Notes under the pieces: model-generated
The model's database searches: none
Told to the model about the DNA's origin: nothing
What the model saw: the letters and a program-made list of their open reading frames with translations, nothing else
Position numbers and translations under genes: made by a program
In this document: positions 20,768 to 32,294 of the stretch, in pieces
Layout: each line of letters begins with the position of its first letter
Numbering within the stretch: the first letter of the stretch is position 1
DNA from: Lateolabrax maculatus
Lineage: Eukaryota; Chordata; Actinopteri; Acropomatiformes; Lateolabracidae
Direction: 5' to 3'
Assembly: GCA_031216445.1 (NCBI GenBank)
Contig: CM062198.1
Location: forward strand, 4,712,001 to 4,776,000
DNA: 64,000 nt

Positions 20768-23454
20768 ATTGGATATTTACAAAGATCGTCTCTGTCAGTC
20801 AACGTATTAAACCCGCCTCATACTAGATAAAAGCTTGTGATTGGTTAGCCTGATAAATTGACAGAGTAATCAGTCTGAATGGGAGAGGGGCCAGATGTAT
20901 CTGCCAGAGCAAATGAAACATGAGCTTGCAGATTCGTCTGGTTCCCAGGCTACCAAAGAGCCTCAGTAATCTGCTTAGAGAGGCAACAGTAATCCAGAGA
21001 GGAGCCAAACACCAGCTCTCATCTGCACGGGCAGTGGGTAAATGCCTGTCTGTCATGTAAGCAGATCCCTTTTCCTTCTCTGTCTTTCGTTTGTAAATTC
21101 TTTTTTCTCTACACTTCTGCTTAGAACCACGTCTTAGACTGCTCAGTGGAGATAAAAATATGTGTCGGAGGGGTTCAGGGGAACAATGCCAGGGTGACTT
21201 TAATGGTCACCGCTGACAGTGTTACTACCTGTCTGGGTCTGTGTTTGTGTGGAGGAGTAGCGAAGAGACAGTTACATACGCATCATTATGAGATACTATC
21301 TCATAGGGCAGTAGAAGTAGAGAAGTAGATCTGTGCTAAACTTTTAAAATAAAAATATTTGCATATTCATCTAGATTCTGGACTATTAGATGTATTAAAT
21401 GTATGTATGTCAAATCTTTATCTGCAACTGCTAATTAGGGCTGTTTCATAAATGAAGTGGAGGAAAACGCACATAATTTCCTCTGAAATGTAATGAAATG
21501 GCCATATAAATTATCTTAAATTAATATCCTCAAGCAATTACCCTAAATTGTACTTAGTAGCTATAACTATGGGAATAATTATCAATACCATCATCACCAT
21601 TTTATCATCTTCACATGTCAAACGTCAGGGATTAATACTTCCAGAGTTGCTGATAAATATTTAATAAGGTCTAATAAAGTATTTTCAAGTTTCTTAAAGG
21701 AAATACCAGAGAACTTTTGAAGATGTAACAGCATATGTCACAACTGTCATTGTCCATTTGATTCATATGCAAACTTCAACTAAGCATAATGGCTTTGAAA
21801 TGTTTCTTAACTATCCTCAATTTTCGTGGACTTCACTTGGAACCATTTTAAAAACAATGTTTTTTTTTACCCATGAAACCAGTTGCTACCATCTAGTGTT
21901 GCTAGTAACAACACACAACTTGATGCAGGAATTTCAAAATAATATAAAGAGTATAATCTGGGAAAAGGGGCAACTTGGTGTAGGAAATTAGTGTTATGCA
22001 TGATCTCAAAAACCCATTTGAAGGATTTCCTGCAATAAGCCTTTTTCACCAAAGACATTCTGACATGTGACACTAACAAAAGCAAAGTGTAATAATCAAA
22101 TGAATGAATGGACTTCAATGCTGGCTCACGGTCACGCTGTCATGACTTACTTGAATAGAATGGAGCGAATGTTATTAGTTACACTTGTGCTTTTCCTACT
22201 CTCAGTAGTCAAAACGTCTGTGATAAAATATTTATGTGAGTACTGGATATTTAATTGTTTTCTTTCATACAATTAATTTTCTCTTGTTTTAACATTTTCA
22301 GTTTCCATTTTGTAATGATTTAAATTGGTGTGGTAAAGTGTAGGGTGAATAATCACATTTGGCAAAAAGAGAAGTGCCTGTTAAACTTGCACCTGTAGTT
22401 CCGGAGCAAGCTGTTTTGGGCTTTGTGGAGCGTGATCTCGTGGACAGCTTTCTCACGTATACGTGTCAGTGTGAGTAATCATTCAATCCTGCAGAGATTT
22501 TGAAGGTGTTGACCAAGAAGAAATGTTGGAAGTGGATATTCAGGGATATCAGCTGTTGGATGCTGGTTATGATTGTAGTTTGGTTGATATTTTGATGGTT
22601 TATACACTGCTAGATTTCATCAATAACCTGAATCTAAATTTGAGTTATTTAAGACAACTTGAGTTAATGTTATTAAATAAATGTCATGAATGATAATTGG
22701 TCATCTGTAGGACAATTGGGTGTATGAAAGGAAAATGGAAAACTATTGGTGTTTAAGTTGATAAATGTACAGTGTTTGATGGACATCATCAGACCATTGA
22801 GGCAGATCATGTTTAGTCAAATACAGTAAACAAAAACAATGGGAAAATTGGTGTCTCAGTCAAGTTGTCCAGACCCACAGTTTCATTTGGATTCATTTGT
22901 AAAGTGTATCCTCTGGTTGTAATATGGTGGGGTGACACAATAACACTAATGTAAAATGTAATGCAGTCCAATACAATTTTTGTTTTGTTGCTAAAATTAA
23001 AAGGAAAAAAGCATCAGTATGCTATTGTCATCACACAGGGCAAATCTTATATTAAGCGTAATTGTTTTTTGATATATATCCTCTGACTACCTCAGCCCAT
23101 GTGTACATATTACAACATTGTTTATGGCTGCTGGGCGCAATATTTTAATCAGGGATGTACTGACACTGAAATTCACTCTGGATTTTGAGATGGAGAGACC
23201 TTTTAAGCAAGTCCCCAAAGGATTAAACTTTCAAGACACTTGCCTCCTCAGTTTGTTTAAGCACATCATGACTCTATCCTAATAAATTGAATCTATGCAT
23301 AATACGATTGCCTACCCAGCCCTGCACACTGCCCCTGGACCTGTCAGTTTGTTTGCTCCTCCCCGTCCTTCTCCTCCTCTTCATCACCACCATGATTGGG
23401 GTGACCCTGTTCCTCAGCATCACCTCTGCTACAGACACTTGCCTTGACAGCTAA

Positions 23455-23525
23455 TAATAAAAATAATAATTAACTTTATTTATATAGCACTTTTTTGTTA
23501 TAAAACAAGTTTACAAAGTGTTGAC
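23455..23525 (+). repeat. Teleost dispersed repeat fragment (tttatatagcact type)
   Basis: The text aactttatttatatagcact followed by ttacaaagtgttgaca is a degenerate piece of a very common fish repeat whose intact form has 'caaagtgctttaca'. Confidence 0.45.
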
Positions 23526-26475
23526 ATTCTAAGACAACATTTAGCTTTAAGATTTTTCACATTTTAACTTGTAATTTTTCTTGCTCAACCAATTTCTTCC
23601 GCTCTGTGCTGTCTGTGGATGCAAGGGCCAGGCTGGCTCATGTCATGGCCGAGGACCATACAGTAACTACAGACAGAAATAAAAAATAAAAAATCAATGA
23701 CATCTGGCCGGTTCAGCCTGGAATGGATCTGCCGAATTTCCCGATAGCGATCACGCCCCTGATTTTAATGTTTACCTTAATGTATGATGCATTTTCTGCA
23801 CAAAACATATGCCTCTACTGTACACTATGGCAAATTTCTGACTCTTATTATAAAATTATTATATTACTAGCTAGATTACCTGTATTGTTTGAAGAAAGCA
23901 GAACTGGACCAAGGGTGAAGTACCCATCCTCTCTCAGTTTTTTAAAGACTTCCATCCAAAACTGGACTGAAAGTATCACTTTGCAAGATCAAGCACTGGT
24001 TTCCAGTGCTTGGACCAAAGATTCCATTTTCTGTTTCAGCTTGATTCTGCATAAATCTCTGGATCTCAGCTACAGCCAGCAATGATCTACCACAACTGTA
24101 GCCCAATCTACTTCTTGACCTCAGATCTAAACTGTCATCAGCCAGTAAACGCTACAGAATTCACACCGTTTCTCTGTTAGTTACAATTCCTTGCAGCCAA
24201 CATTTGGTGCATCCATCTGCAACCATGACACTGGCCAGATGTTTCCTGCTCAATGAAAGCAGCCACCATCACTTTTGTTCTTCCTACGCCAAAGCTGCTT
24301 GTTGCTTAAAATCCTCCCCAGGGTGTGTTTACGTAATCCCATGAGAATCAGCAAGCAAATAAAGGATGTCATCTGTTGCAATGCCACGCCTCAAGTAGTC
24401 CTCACAAACCGTTTCCTTAACAAATTCACTGAAGAGTTGCCTTAAGTCATAGAGCTGCTAATGTGACTAAGGGTGTGGTGGAATAGTCCAAAAAAAGGAG
24501 TCCTATGCCTGACTGTTCCTGGACCTCGATGGAAAATGTGATGAGGTCAAGGAAAGATTTCATAAGAATTCATAAAGACAGAATACTTCTATGTCTCCTG
24601 AACCTGTTTTTGTTTTATTTTTTGTCATGTGAAAATGTAGTGTACGCATTAGAATAGGGTTTGCACGAAATACGGGACTAGACATGGGCTGGTTTCACAG
24701 TAACTATACCACAGTGTTGAAAGAGGTGCCTATACTGTGGTTCTTTGCCTAAGGTTATAATGCTGTCAGAATCTCATACCAGTCCGTGTCTATGCAGTAC
24801 AAATCGCGCATTAATTCAGTAAGGGACAGTGCGTTGTATTTGTATTATAGGGATGGGTTGCAACCCCAAGGCTATGTAAACAACCCGGTGAGAAAAAACT
24901 TTTTAACATACAGTATTTCTGGAGTCAGGGATATACAGAGAAAAACACAATAGAACAAGCCAATGTCACCTTGAGACTTTGCCTTCCCTCACATTTCCTA
25001 ATTCTATAATGGTCTCCCTGGCCTCATCACCTTTCTAATTATCCATCTGTTTACAGGAGGGGTCTTTATATGTGTACCACACTTGCAGATCCCCAACCTT
25101 ACCTAAAGGTTATCCTACTTCTGCAGCCTCCTCACCCCTATCCTGACCTCAGTTTCCCTCTATAAACTCTGCCTTCTCTCTATTCTTCTCCCTGGTCACC
25201 TGCTGTTCTCTGTCCTCTGCACCATGCTCACTAGTAGATTTAGGAATTTTGAATGTACTATTTGACCATTTCTAACCACAGTTACTGTAATTATTTTGGT
25301 TGCATTTTAGATAATCAGCTCTCAGGGGCTGCCACTCAAAGCACTTAGAAAAAGCTGAAGTACCTCGCTGGGGATTTATTTCAATGCCATTAAGACTCTG
25401 CTGCCACCTTGTGGTACAACATTGCTTTACAACTCATGAAAAACAGAGTTCAGATGGCTCAAAATAAGATCAGTTGGGCTGTGTCCAAAGGACCTCCCAA
25501 CACACCTGAACCCAGCGCATTTCTAAAAATCTCTATCGTCTTACAGTGGAAAGAAGATTTATTCAAATTAAGTGTCCATTACAAAATGGTAAAGAATATA
25601 GTTCTTTGTTACTTAGCCAACTGTTTCAGTTTCATCAGAGACTGCCATCATTATTTAAAATGAAACAGTTAAACTAATGTAATTCCCTTTAGGTTTCAGA
25701 GCTTCACTGATGAGAATAAACAATACAAAATAAAAACAAAACACATTCTTATGCACAGACTGCTGCAGTTCTTTGTAGTAAAACGACAACTTGTGGTTTT
25801 GCAGGAGCATTTTGAGTATTTCTTAGAGTCTCCTCTGGTTACCTGGAGACTTCTCCTGTCCAAGAAATATCCAGGACATAACTTAAAAAAAACACAATAA
25901 AACCACAACTTTTTACACACATTTTTACGCTTTGCAGACATGTTTGTCAATTTTTACATGATCTGAGAAGGGTTTTATTTGTTTTTAACACAGAAGATGT
26001 TATACCAGAATGTAATAGTAAAAGTGAGGATGAACTCAAGGAATGATTAGTATACAGCTGTTAAAATGTCTAAAATATTAATGGTCTTGAATTTCCACTG
26101 CAAAAAGAGGTGCTGCTGGGCCAAGTCGTAGAAGACACAGAAAGTCCAGACTACATTGTATGTCTGTTTCACTGTTCAAGTATCTTAAGGCTCCCACCTG
26201 ATCCATAACTGGAAGTGCCAGGAGTACAGATGTTAACCTCCCCCACGACAATCTTTTAAAATGCTGTCTTTAAATGTTATGTTGTGATATATATTTAAAT
26301 TGCATAAGTTGTTGACTGGGATCAATATTCCATCTAATGACTATCTCTTGAGGCGTGTTGTAGGGACTGTCTAAATGAAAATCTCAGACAAGCCTGTGAC
26401 TGCTATTCTACACCACTAAGGGGCAGTACAGGCAAGCAGAAGACCAGATATTTGGATGCGTAGATATCTAATTTC

Positions 26476-26496
26476 CAGCAGCAGGGGGCAGACTAG
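26476..26496 (+). promoter_or_regulatory. CTCF-like motif
   Basis: ccagcagcagggggcagac matches the core of the vertebrate CTCF consensus (C-rich, then AGGGGGCAG) fairly well. A weaker aaggggcagtaca lies about 70 bases upstream, near 26417. Motif matches of this kind are often not bound, so this is tentative. Confidence 0.3.
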
Positions 26497-26945
26497 CAGC
26501 AGTTGCCACTCCTGTGCTGGCATGCCTGCTCTGGTAAAGTTGGACAATGATTAGATTTTAATTTGTGTACACGGCTGAATTAAGGCTGTATGATATTAGA
26601 CTGGCTCTAGGATACAGAGGATTCTTCATCAATGGAAAACTTCTCTATGAAATTAATGTTTTATAGTGTCTTTTGCAATTGCATAAAACTTCACTGCTTA
26701 AATAATGGTGGATGTAATTACTATGTGGAGGATAGTTTTTTTTTTCTTGGAAGGACATGTTGGGACACACAAATGGCTTTGATGAACATGTACAATCCAG
26801 AGAAGGAAAAAAAACCTGTCTTGTAAAAGTGAAACTTTCACTTAAGCCCGTCTCCTCTATCCTCCTGCCCCCTCCCTTCTTTTCTCTGCTTGTACTTCTC
26901 TTCACCTCCTCCTCCTCTTCTTCTTCTTCCTCCCTCGGCCTGCAG

Positions 26946-27250
26946 AGTATTTGGAAGAACAAAAGTCATCTGCTGTCCATCTGGCCGCTGTGCCGGGCGG
27001 TAATACCCCCTCATATTCTTCAGCTTCCCAAGCACCCGTGGACAATTCATTCTCTCCACCCTTCTCAGCCTTACCCTCCAGTTACACTTCCCCCAACTCC
27101 CCCCCTGCCGGCCCTGATCCCCATCCCAGGACTGAGAGGTGGGATCCAGTGTCAGTGCCCCAGAAAGACCCCTCTCTCTGGAACATGTGGGGGATCAGCA
27201 GCAGTGTTGTTCAGAGGGCTCAGTTTCACTGTTTGGGATTCTCACAGTAG
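26946..27250 (+). CDS. Possible terminal coding exon, unknown Pro/Ser-rich protein
   Basis: A long pyrimidine tract (about 26855-26940) ends in CTGCAG, a strong acceptor. The frame after it stays open for about 100 codons to a TAG at 27248-27250. It reads YLEEQKSSAVHLAAVPGG, SSYTSPNSPP, RTERWDPVSVPQKDPSLWNM. Codon use (many GCC, CCC, CTG, GTG) and composition differ from the AT-rich flanks and look protein-like. I do not recognise the protein, and I found no upstream exon in the window. It may be the last exon of an unknown plus-strand gene, or a chance frame opposite a purine-rich tract. Confidence 0.3.
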
Positions 27251-29990
27251 CGCACACGTATGCATTGCTTCCCAGGTGCAGGAAATCTAACTTTCAAGAT
27301 AGCAATCAGCTGATGTATTCTCACGAAAAGCATACGAATTGTGTAAATTACTTATATTTTCTGGGGATGTCATTTTGACTATTGTTTCTATCAGTTATGA
27401 TAATATTGTACACATTAAAGCAATACTGTAACTGAGCTCTGGAAACACAGCTACTCCAATTCTTCATATTCTGACATAGTCATAAATATTTGGCATACAC
27501 ACTAATGTTTCACTTGTCTCAATTTTTTGCCGCCTAGGACAAATTTATGTCTTCTCTATTTGTGTCTTTGCATTGACTTTTTATGCAGTCGGGTCATCTC
27601 GAACTCTTTACATTCAGCCTGAACACACCTTTAGGAAGGTGGTAGGGTCAAATTAAATGAAGACAAGACAGTTTCTGATGGTAAATAGATTCAGGCTTCA
27701 GTGTTTCCTCGTATAGTTTAACACGTTTTCTTCTGTCAGTATTCAAAATCCATCTGTCCTAAATACTCCAGGTGTATTTCAGCAAACTGTTGCAAGAGAG
27801 GCTCCTTGTTTTCCTCAATCTGTTCCATATTTACCACTGAACGGTTTCTGAAAGTGGTCCACTGCTTCTTAAAAATAGCCCTAAACATGCAAGTTGTTAC
27901 AGATACAGCTCTGTGGAGGAAGCTGAGCAAGTGTTCCACCTCTACAGATCAACCAGGTTCTCTGCTGAATATTGTCGCCTACATGCAGCACACAGGAGGG
28001 ACTAAAATAACCCATTGTGCCCTCTCTGAGTGGTACTAGATTTCTGCAACGTGCCAGAGAAAAAGGATGGGGGCCACTTGTCAGAACTGGGTTTTTCAGC
28101 TCCTAAGTGATGAGGAACAGCTCTGCAGGCTCGCTAATGTACAGTAAATGTGATGGGTGGGTTGAATTGTTGAGTTATGCAAGGCTTTCAGCCCTCTGTA
28201 ATAGTGCAATACTTTGGCATGTTGCGTAACAGATTTGTCCTCCTCGCTTTTTCAATGTGGGCCCAACGATACTTCCACTGTCCCTGGTCCATTTCCATCC
28301 ATGCCCTTTAACTTTGCATAGCAGTATTACAGCGATTAATTTACCTCTTCAGTAACTGTGAGAGCTTTTTTCAGGTAGTGTAGTTTGTAGCAATGCAAAT
28401 TTTAATCACTGCTGAATGTAACTAACATGTCCGTGACTCTTCCATTTTATCATGCCAAAAGAAAAGATCACAAAAATTTAAATATAATCAAAACATTATT
28501 AATCAAGTTCCAGCTGAACGTCCCTTGCCTGGATGTTTTTTTTTTTCTTTTTTTACACTGTCTCTGTGTTCTTTGTGCATTTAGAATTGCTTTTGCTCCA
28601 TCTGTGTGTCTACATGTCTGTTTCTGTGTCTCTGGCTGTATTTGTGTCTGCTTTGTTTGCTTGCCTGGTCTGGGCAGTGTAGCAGTGAAGGGGTCAAGCT
28701 GAGGTTGACCTGAACCCAGTCATTGTGTGGACCACACCCCTCATCAGCCTGTCAACAAGTCCTGATGGAAAGATAACCTCCTGAAAACAAGTCCTGCTAA
28801 ATGACCCATTTACTCTCTTATTAATTTCTAAATCTTGGTTGGTGGTTTTTGAATTTAGTGAAATATTGTTCTGGTTTTGTGTAAATGTGTTTTTAATGCA
28901 GTTTAACTCTGGGTACAGATACTGGTACATTAAAATGAGGCACAATAAGGTAGGTCACTCCATTAATGCATGGCACATGATTGAGTTTTCTCCAAACAAA
29001 TTGATTTACACTAGATCCAACTCATTTGACCGATTTTCTCATTCATTTTATGCATATTTTCTTACTTACCCCTGTCCACACTTGTGTTGTAAATAGCTTT
29101 CATAGGGTCTTTTTCTTCTGTAGAAAGTAGTTAAAATTCACTCCAAGTGAGGCCTGTGGATTATCCAGAGTATCAGAGACACTGTTTCCGAAAAGAGCTG
29201 CTGCTGATTCTTTCTGTTTTTCAGTGTTGAATAAAAGTGTTGAATGAAATTCCTTTTACCTCCATTAGAGAAATCTTAGAGACAAATATCTGGTTAATAA
29301 AACTAAAACTATTCAATGTCCTAATACCGCAAAAGGTAAGTAATAAGTGGTTTTTATAATGTGGGGTGAAGTCATCCTTTAAGAGAAATGACATTTTTTG
29401 TAGGTACCTCTTTTTGAATGACTTGTTAAGAGGGATATCTTTTGCAGTGAAGCCTGCATGTTATCCTTGCACTCAGCCATTGCTTTATGTGTCTGTTAGA
29501 GGCTCAGTGTTGCTCCGCCTAACACTGAGTATTACAAGGCCTCCAGGGAGTCAGCTTGGATCAGATGATACTGCTGCCGAGATGAGCAAGGCAATAAGAA
29601 TACTTGTAAATCCTCCTCTTTACATCCTTTGTTGTGTTGGTGTATGTTTCAAACATATACATGTGTGTATATATATATATACTGTACATATACTGTGTAT
29701 ATACTATATACACTGTATATCTATATCTATATAAATATAGAAAGATATATATACTATATATATATATATATATATACATTTAAAGTCTTGCCTTCTGGAC
29801 TATGATGTGTTGCTTATATTGGCTTATATCGGCTCTCCTGCACTCCTGAAATGTGCTACATGCAAACTTGTGCTGCAAATCTGCTAATATTATACAGAGC
29901 AATACATTTAATTCACAATGATAAAATGTAATGGTTGTGCTTACTTTTTTTAATGGATAGAAAATTTAATGGAATGAGGCTTGCAAACAT
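27251..29990. other. Spacer downstream of bnc1, no gene seen
   Basis: AT-rich DNA between the possible exon at 26946-27250 and the bnc1 3' region. It contains a TA-rich patch at 29668-29776. No coding exon recognised. Confidence 0.45.
29668..29776. repeat. TA-rich low-complexity tract
   Basis: Interrupted (TA)n and 'tatatactgtatata' units over about 110 bases. Confidence 0.85.
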
Positions 29991-29998
29991 ATGGCTTT

Positions 29999-31486
29999 TT
30001 ATTTAATTGGAATGAATATTGTAACATTAAATCAAAGGAAACATGAACACCTATCAACATTTGCCAGTTTTTGCTCCTTTTTTTTTTTTTTTTTACAAAT
30101 CCAAACAACAAACAAACGAGCTATTAAATCTGGCCCACTGCATTTAAATACAGAATGAAAAAAATACACAGAATACAGAGCAAAACCAGAGCAGTAAACC
30201 ATGATGAAATAATCAGACATATACAACACAATGTTCTTGTTCATTCATAAAAATAAAAGAAGAAAAACATATAATGTTAGTGGTGAAATTAACCTATTTT
30301 ATACAGTATATTTTTTGGTTTCTTTCAGATAACAAATTACTCTATTCACAGAATATACAGTTCAATAAACATTTTGTTTACCAGTTCTTTTTTAGGGTGT
30401 GCTCACATGTGGGGCCATTATTATAAATTGCATTTTTTTTTAAATTATTATTTCTCAGTGTTTGACTCATTCACAGTACATGCTTCTAGCCTCCAGACAC
30501 AGCATATCTTACTGCCGTTGTCCAGTCAGTCAGGATACTGCAAGCAACCACACAAACAACACAAGAGCAATGCCTTAATCAAGTCTTGTCCCATGAGCAG
30601 ATTTCTTTACAAAAATCAAACATTTTTCTCACACCAATCAGTCAAAAACAAAAAAAAATTGTTTCATTTTGCTATTTTAGGTGAATTTTATTTTATTTTA
30701 CACGAGAGCCCACGTCTGAATACTGCTGTTAATCACAAAGTAGATGAGAGAAGACTGGGCGGGCCCTTTTAATACTGCATACCCCAGTATGAAGGGGTTT
30801 CTATTCACACATGTGGACTGAAAAAATCTTTGGTCAACATTAGCAGTATGCAACAACCAGAACAGTAAAGACAGATCATATAACACCATACAATAACGTA
30901 TTGGTCAAACTCACAACACTATAGCTTTTCAACAGAGACTCTTTTTGAAGACCATTGTCCAAATGAATAAAATGACACATGTAGAGGTTACTTCACAACT
31001 GCTTTTGATCAATATATCAATTATGCACATCTTCACAGGGAAGATGTGGACATCTGACAACAAAAACACCAGAAAAAAAACTGGGCTGTAAGGCAAACCA
31101 ATACAAGGAAATCAGTACTGCATTACACCAAACGATTGAGACTCATTGAGGTTGCATTTCTCAATGCTGAAAATGAATTTACTGACTGGTGTATGTTTTG
31201 GTTGTTCTTGTTGATGTGTAAACACAGAGAGATACATGTAATGCTTTTTCAATTTTTGCCTTGCAGAAAAAGTAATTTATTCCAAAAGTAAGTTGCTTTT
31301 GACACAACAAATGAACTCCTGTTTGTACTTTATTTTTTGCTTTATTTTTCTCCCCACAGGAATGGATTACATTATGGAATTTAAAAAGTGCTAATTGGTG
31401 AGCCTTCTTTAGGTGCCCAAAAACAAACAACAAAAAGACAGTTGGAACAAAGGAAATCAGTCATGTTGGCATATAAGTTCAAATCC
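29999..31486 (-). other. bnc1: bnc1 3' UTR (extent uncertain)
   Basis: This is the sequence following the bnc1 stop codon on the minus strand. Candidate AATAAA signals (TTTATT on the plus strand) occur at about 31330-31346, 31276, 30687-30697 and 29999-30004. The 3' UTR may therefore be about 150 bases or up to about 1.5 kb. A T18 run lies at 30077-30094. RNA data are needed to choose. Confidence 0.4.
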
Positions 31487-32294
31487 CTACTCCTGTTCCA
31501 TGGCAGTACCTGAGCTAACAGCTAGGTTCCTGTGAAGGTTTGGGTTCTGGCTGTGCCTGTTTCTGCTTCGCACGGAGGAGAAGGATGTATCGCAGCCAGG
31601 GACTTTACACTTGTGAAGTAGTCGCAGATGAACAGTCTTGTAATGGGCTCTGAAGGTGCCCTTGTTGCTGTAGACCTTTTGGCAGACGTGGCAGGTTATC
31701 GGAGATCCACCTCCACCTCCCTGCAGCCCGCCTTGTCCTCCCCCAACGCAGCCCAGGGTCCTCTCTCCCCCGAGTGCCAGCTCCTCGCCCCCAGGCTTCT
31801 CCATGCCGATCCCATCGCAGCTTTCATCACTGTCCTCCATGGGGAGCACCTCCTCATCCTCTTCAATCCCTTCCCCTTCCTCACTACCGGCTCCATCTGA
31901 GTCCCAGGAAGATCGAGCACTGCCGCTGCCACGAAGTGGGGCAGAGGAGGAGGTGCTCAGGTCCAGGACTGCTCCATCCTCCCCATTTCCACCACCATCT
32001 CCCCCTCCTAATCCCTCAATATCTCCTAAGGGAGATGCCTCAGCACTGTATGATGCAGTAGACATTTTGCTCATAGGAAAGACCAGGCCCATGCGGTTAT
32101 GTCCTCGGAAGATGACAGAGGTCTGGCTGGTTTGGTCTCGATGGGGCAGATCTCTGTCCCGCTGGTCTTGGCAGTAGTTCAGGCCAACAGAGTCTTTGTC
32201 TCTACAGTGGGATGAGGGCGAGTAAAGGTTGTTGGCTGGGCTGAATGAGTCTTTGGTCAGCAGCTTGTGATGCAAGTTCAAATTTGCACTGTGT
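31487..32294 (-). CDS. bnc1: bnc1 coding exon 5 (last)
   Basis: The acceptor is tttttttatctacag, and the first base completes the split Arg codon 809. It supplies the two histidines of finger 4 (RHSANLNLH), the SQTSVIFRGHNRMG block conserved in BNC1, LDLSTSSS, and acidic and poly-Gly spacers. Finger pair 3 follows (CHVCQKVYSNKGTF...CDTSFSSVRSRNRH), and the exon ends in MEQE with TAG at 31487-31489. The Gly-rich spacers (GLGGGDGGGNG and GGGQGGLQGGGGG) are an enlargement relative to mammals. Confidence 0.95.

Larger units (their letters stand above)
20770..26940. other. AT-rich spacer with scattered repeats, no gene recognised
   Basis: The stretch includes repeat-like sequence around 20800-20960 and a fragment of a common fish repeat at 23455-23525. 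Two GGGGCAG motifs lie near 26413 and 26484. Open frames of up to 120 codons (for example 23723-24085) show no recognisable domain and are surrounded by low-complexity AT sequence. Confidence 0.45.

Noticed and set aside
22480..22693. Acceptor-like site followed by a short frame with EEMLEVDIQGYQLLDAGYD
   Set aside because: It looks mildly protein-like but is AT-rich, short (about 65 codons) and without a known family or partner exon.
26645..27059. Glu/Arg-rich minus-strand open frames
   Set aside because: They are the reverse reading of the pyrimidine tract at 26855-26940 and have no independent support.
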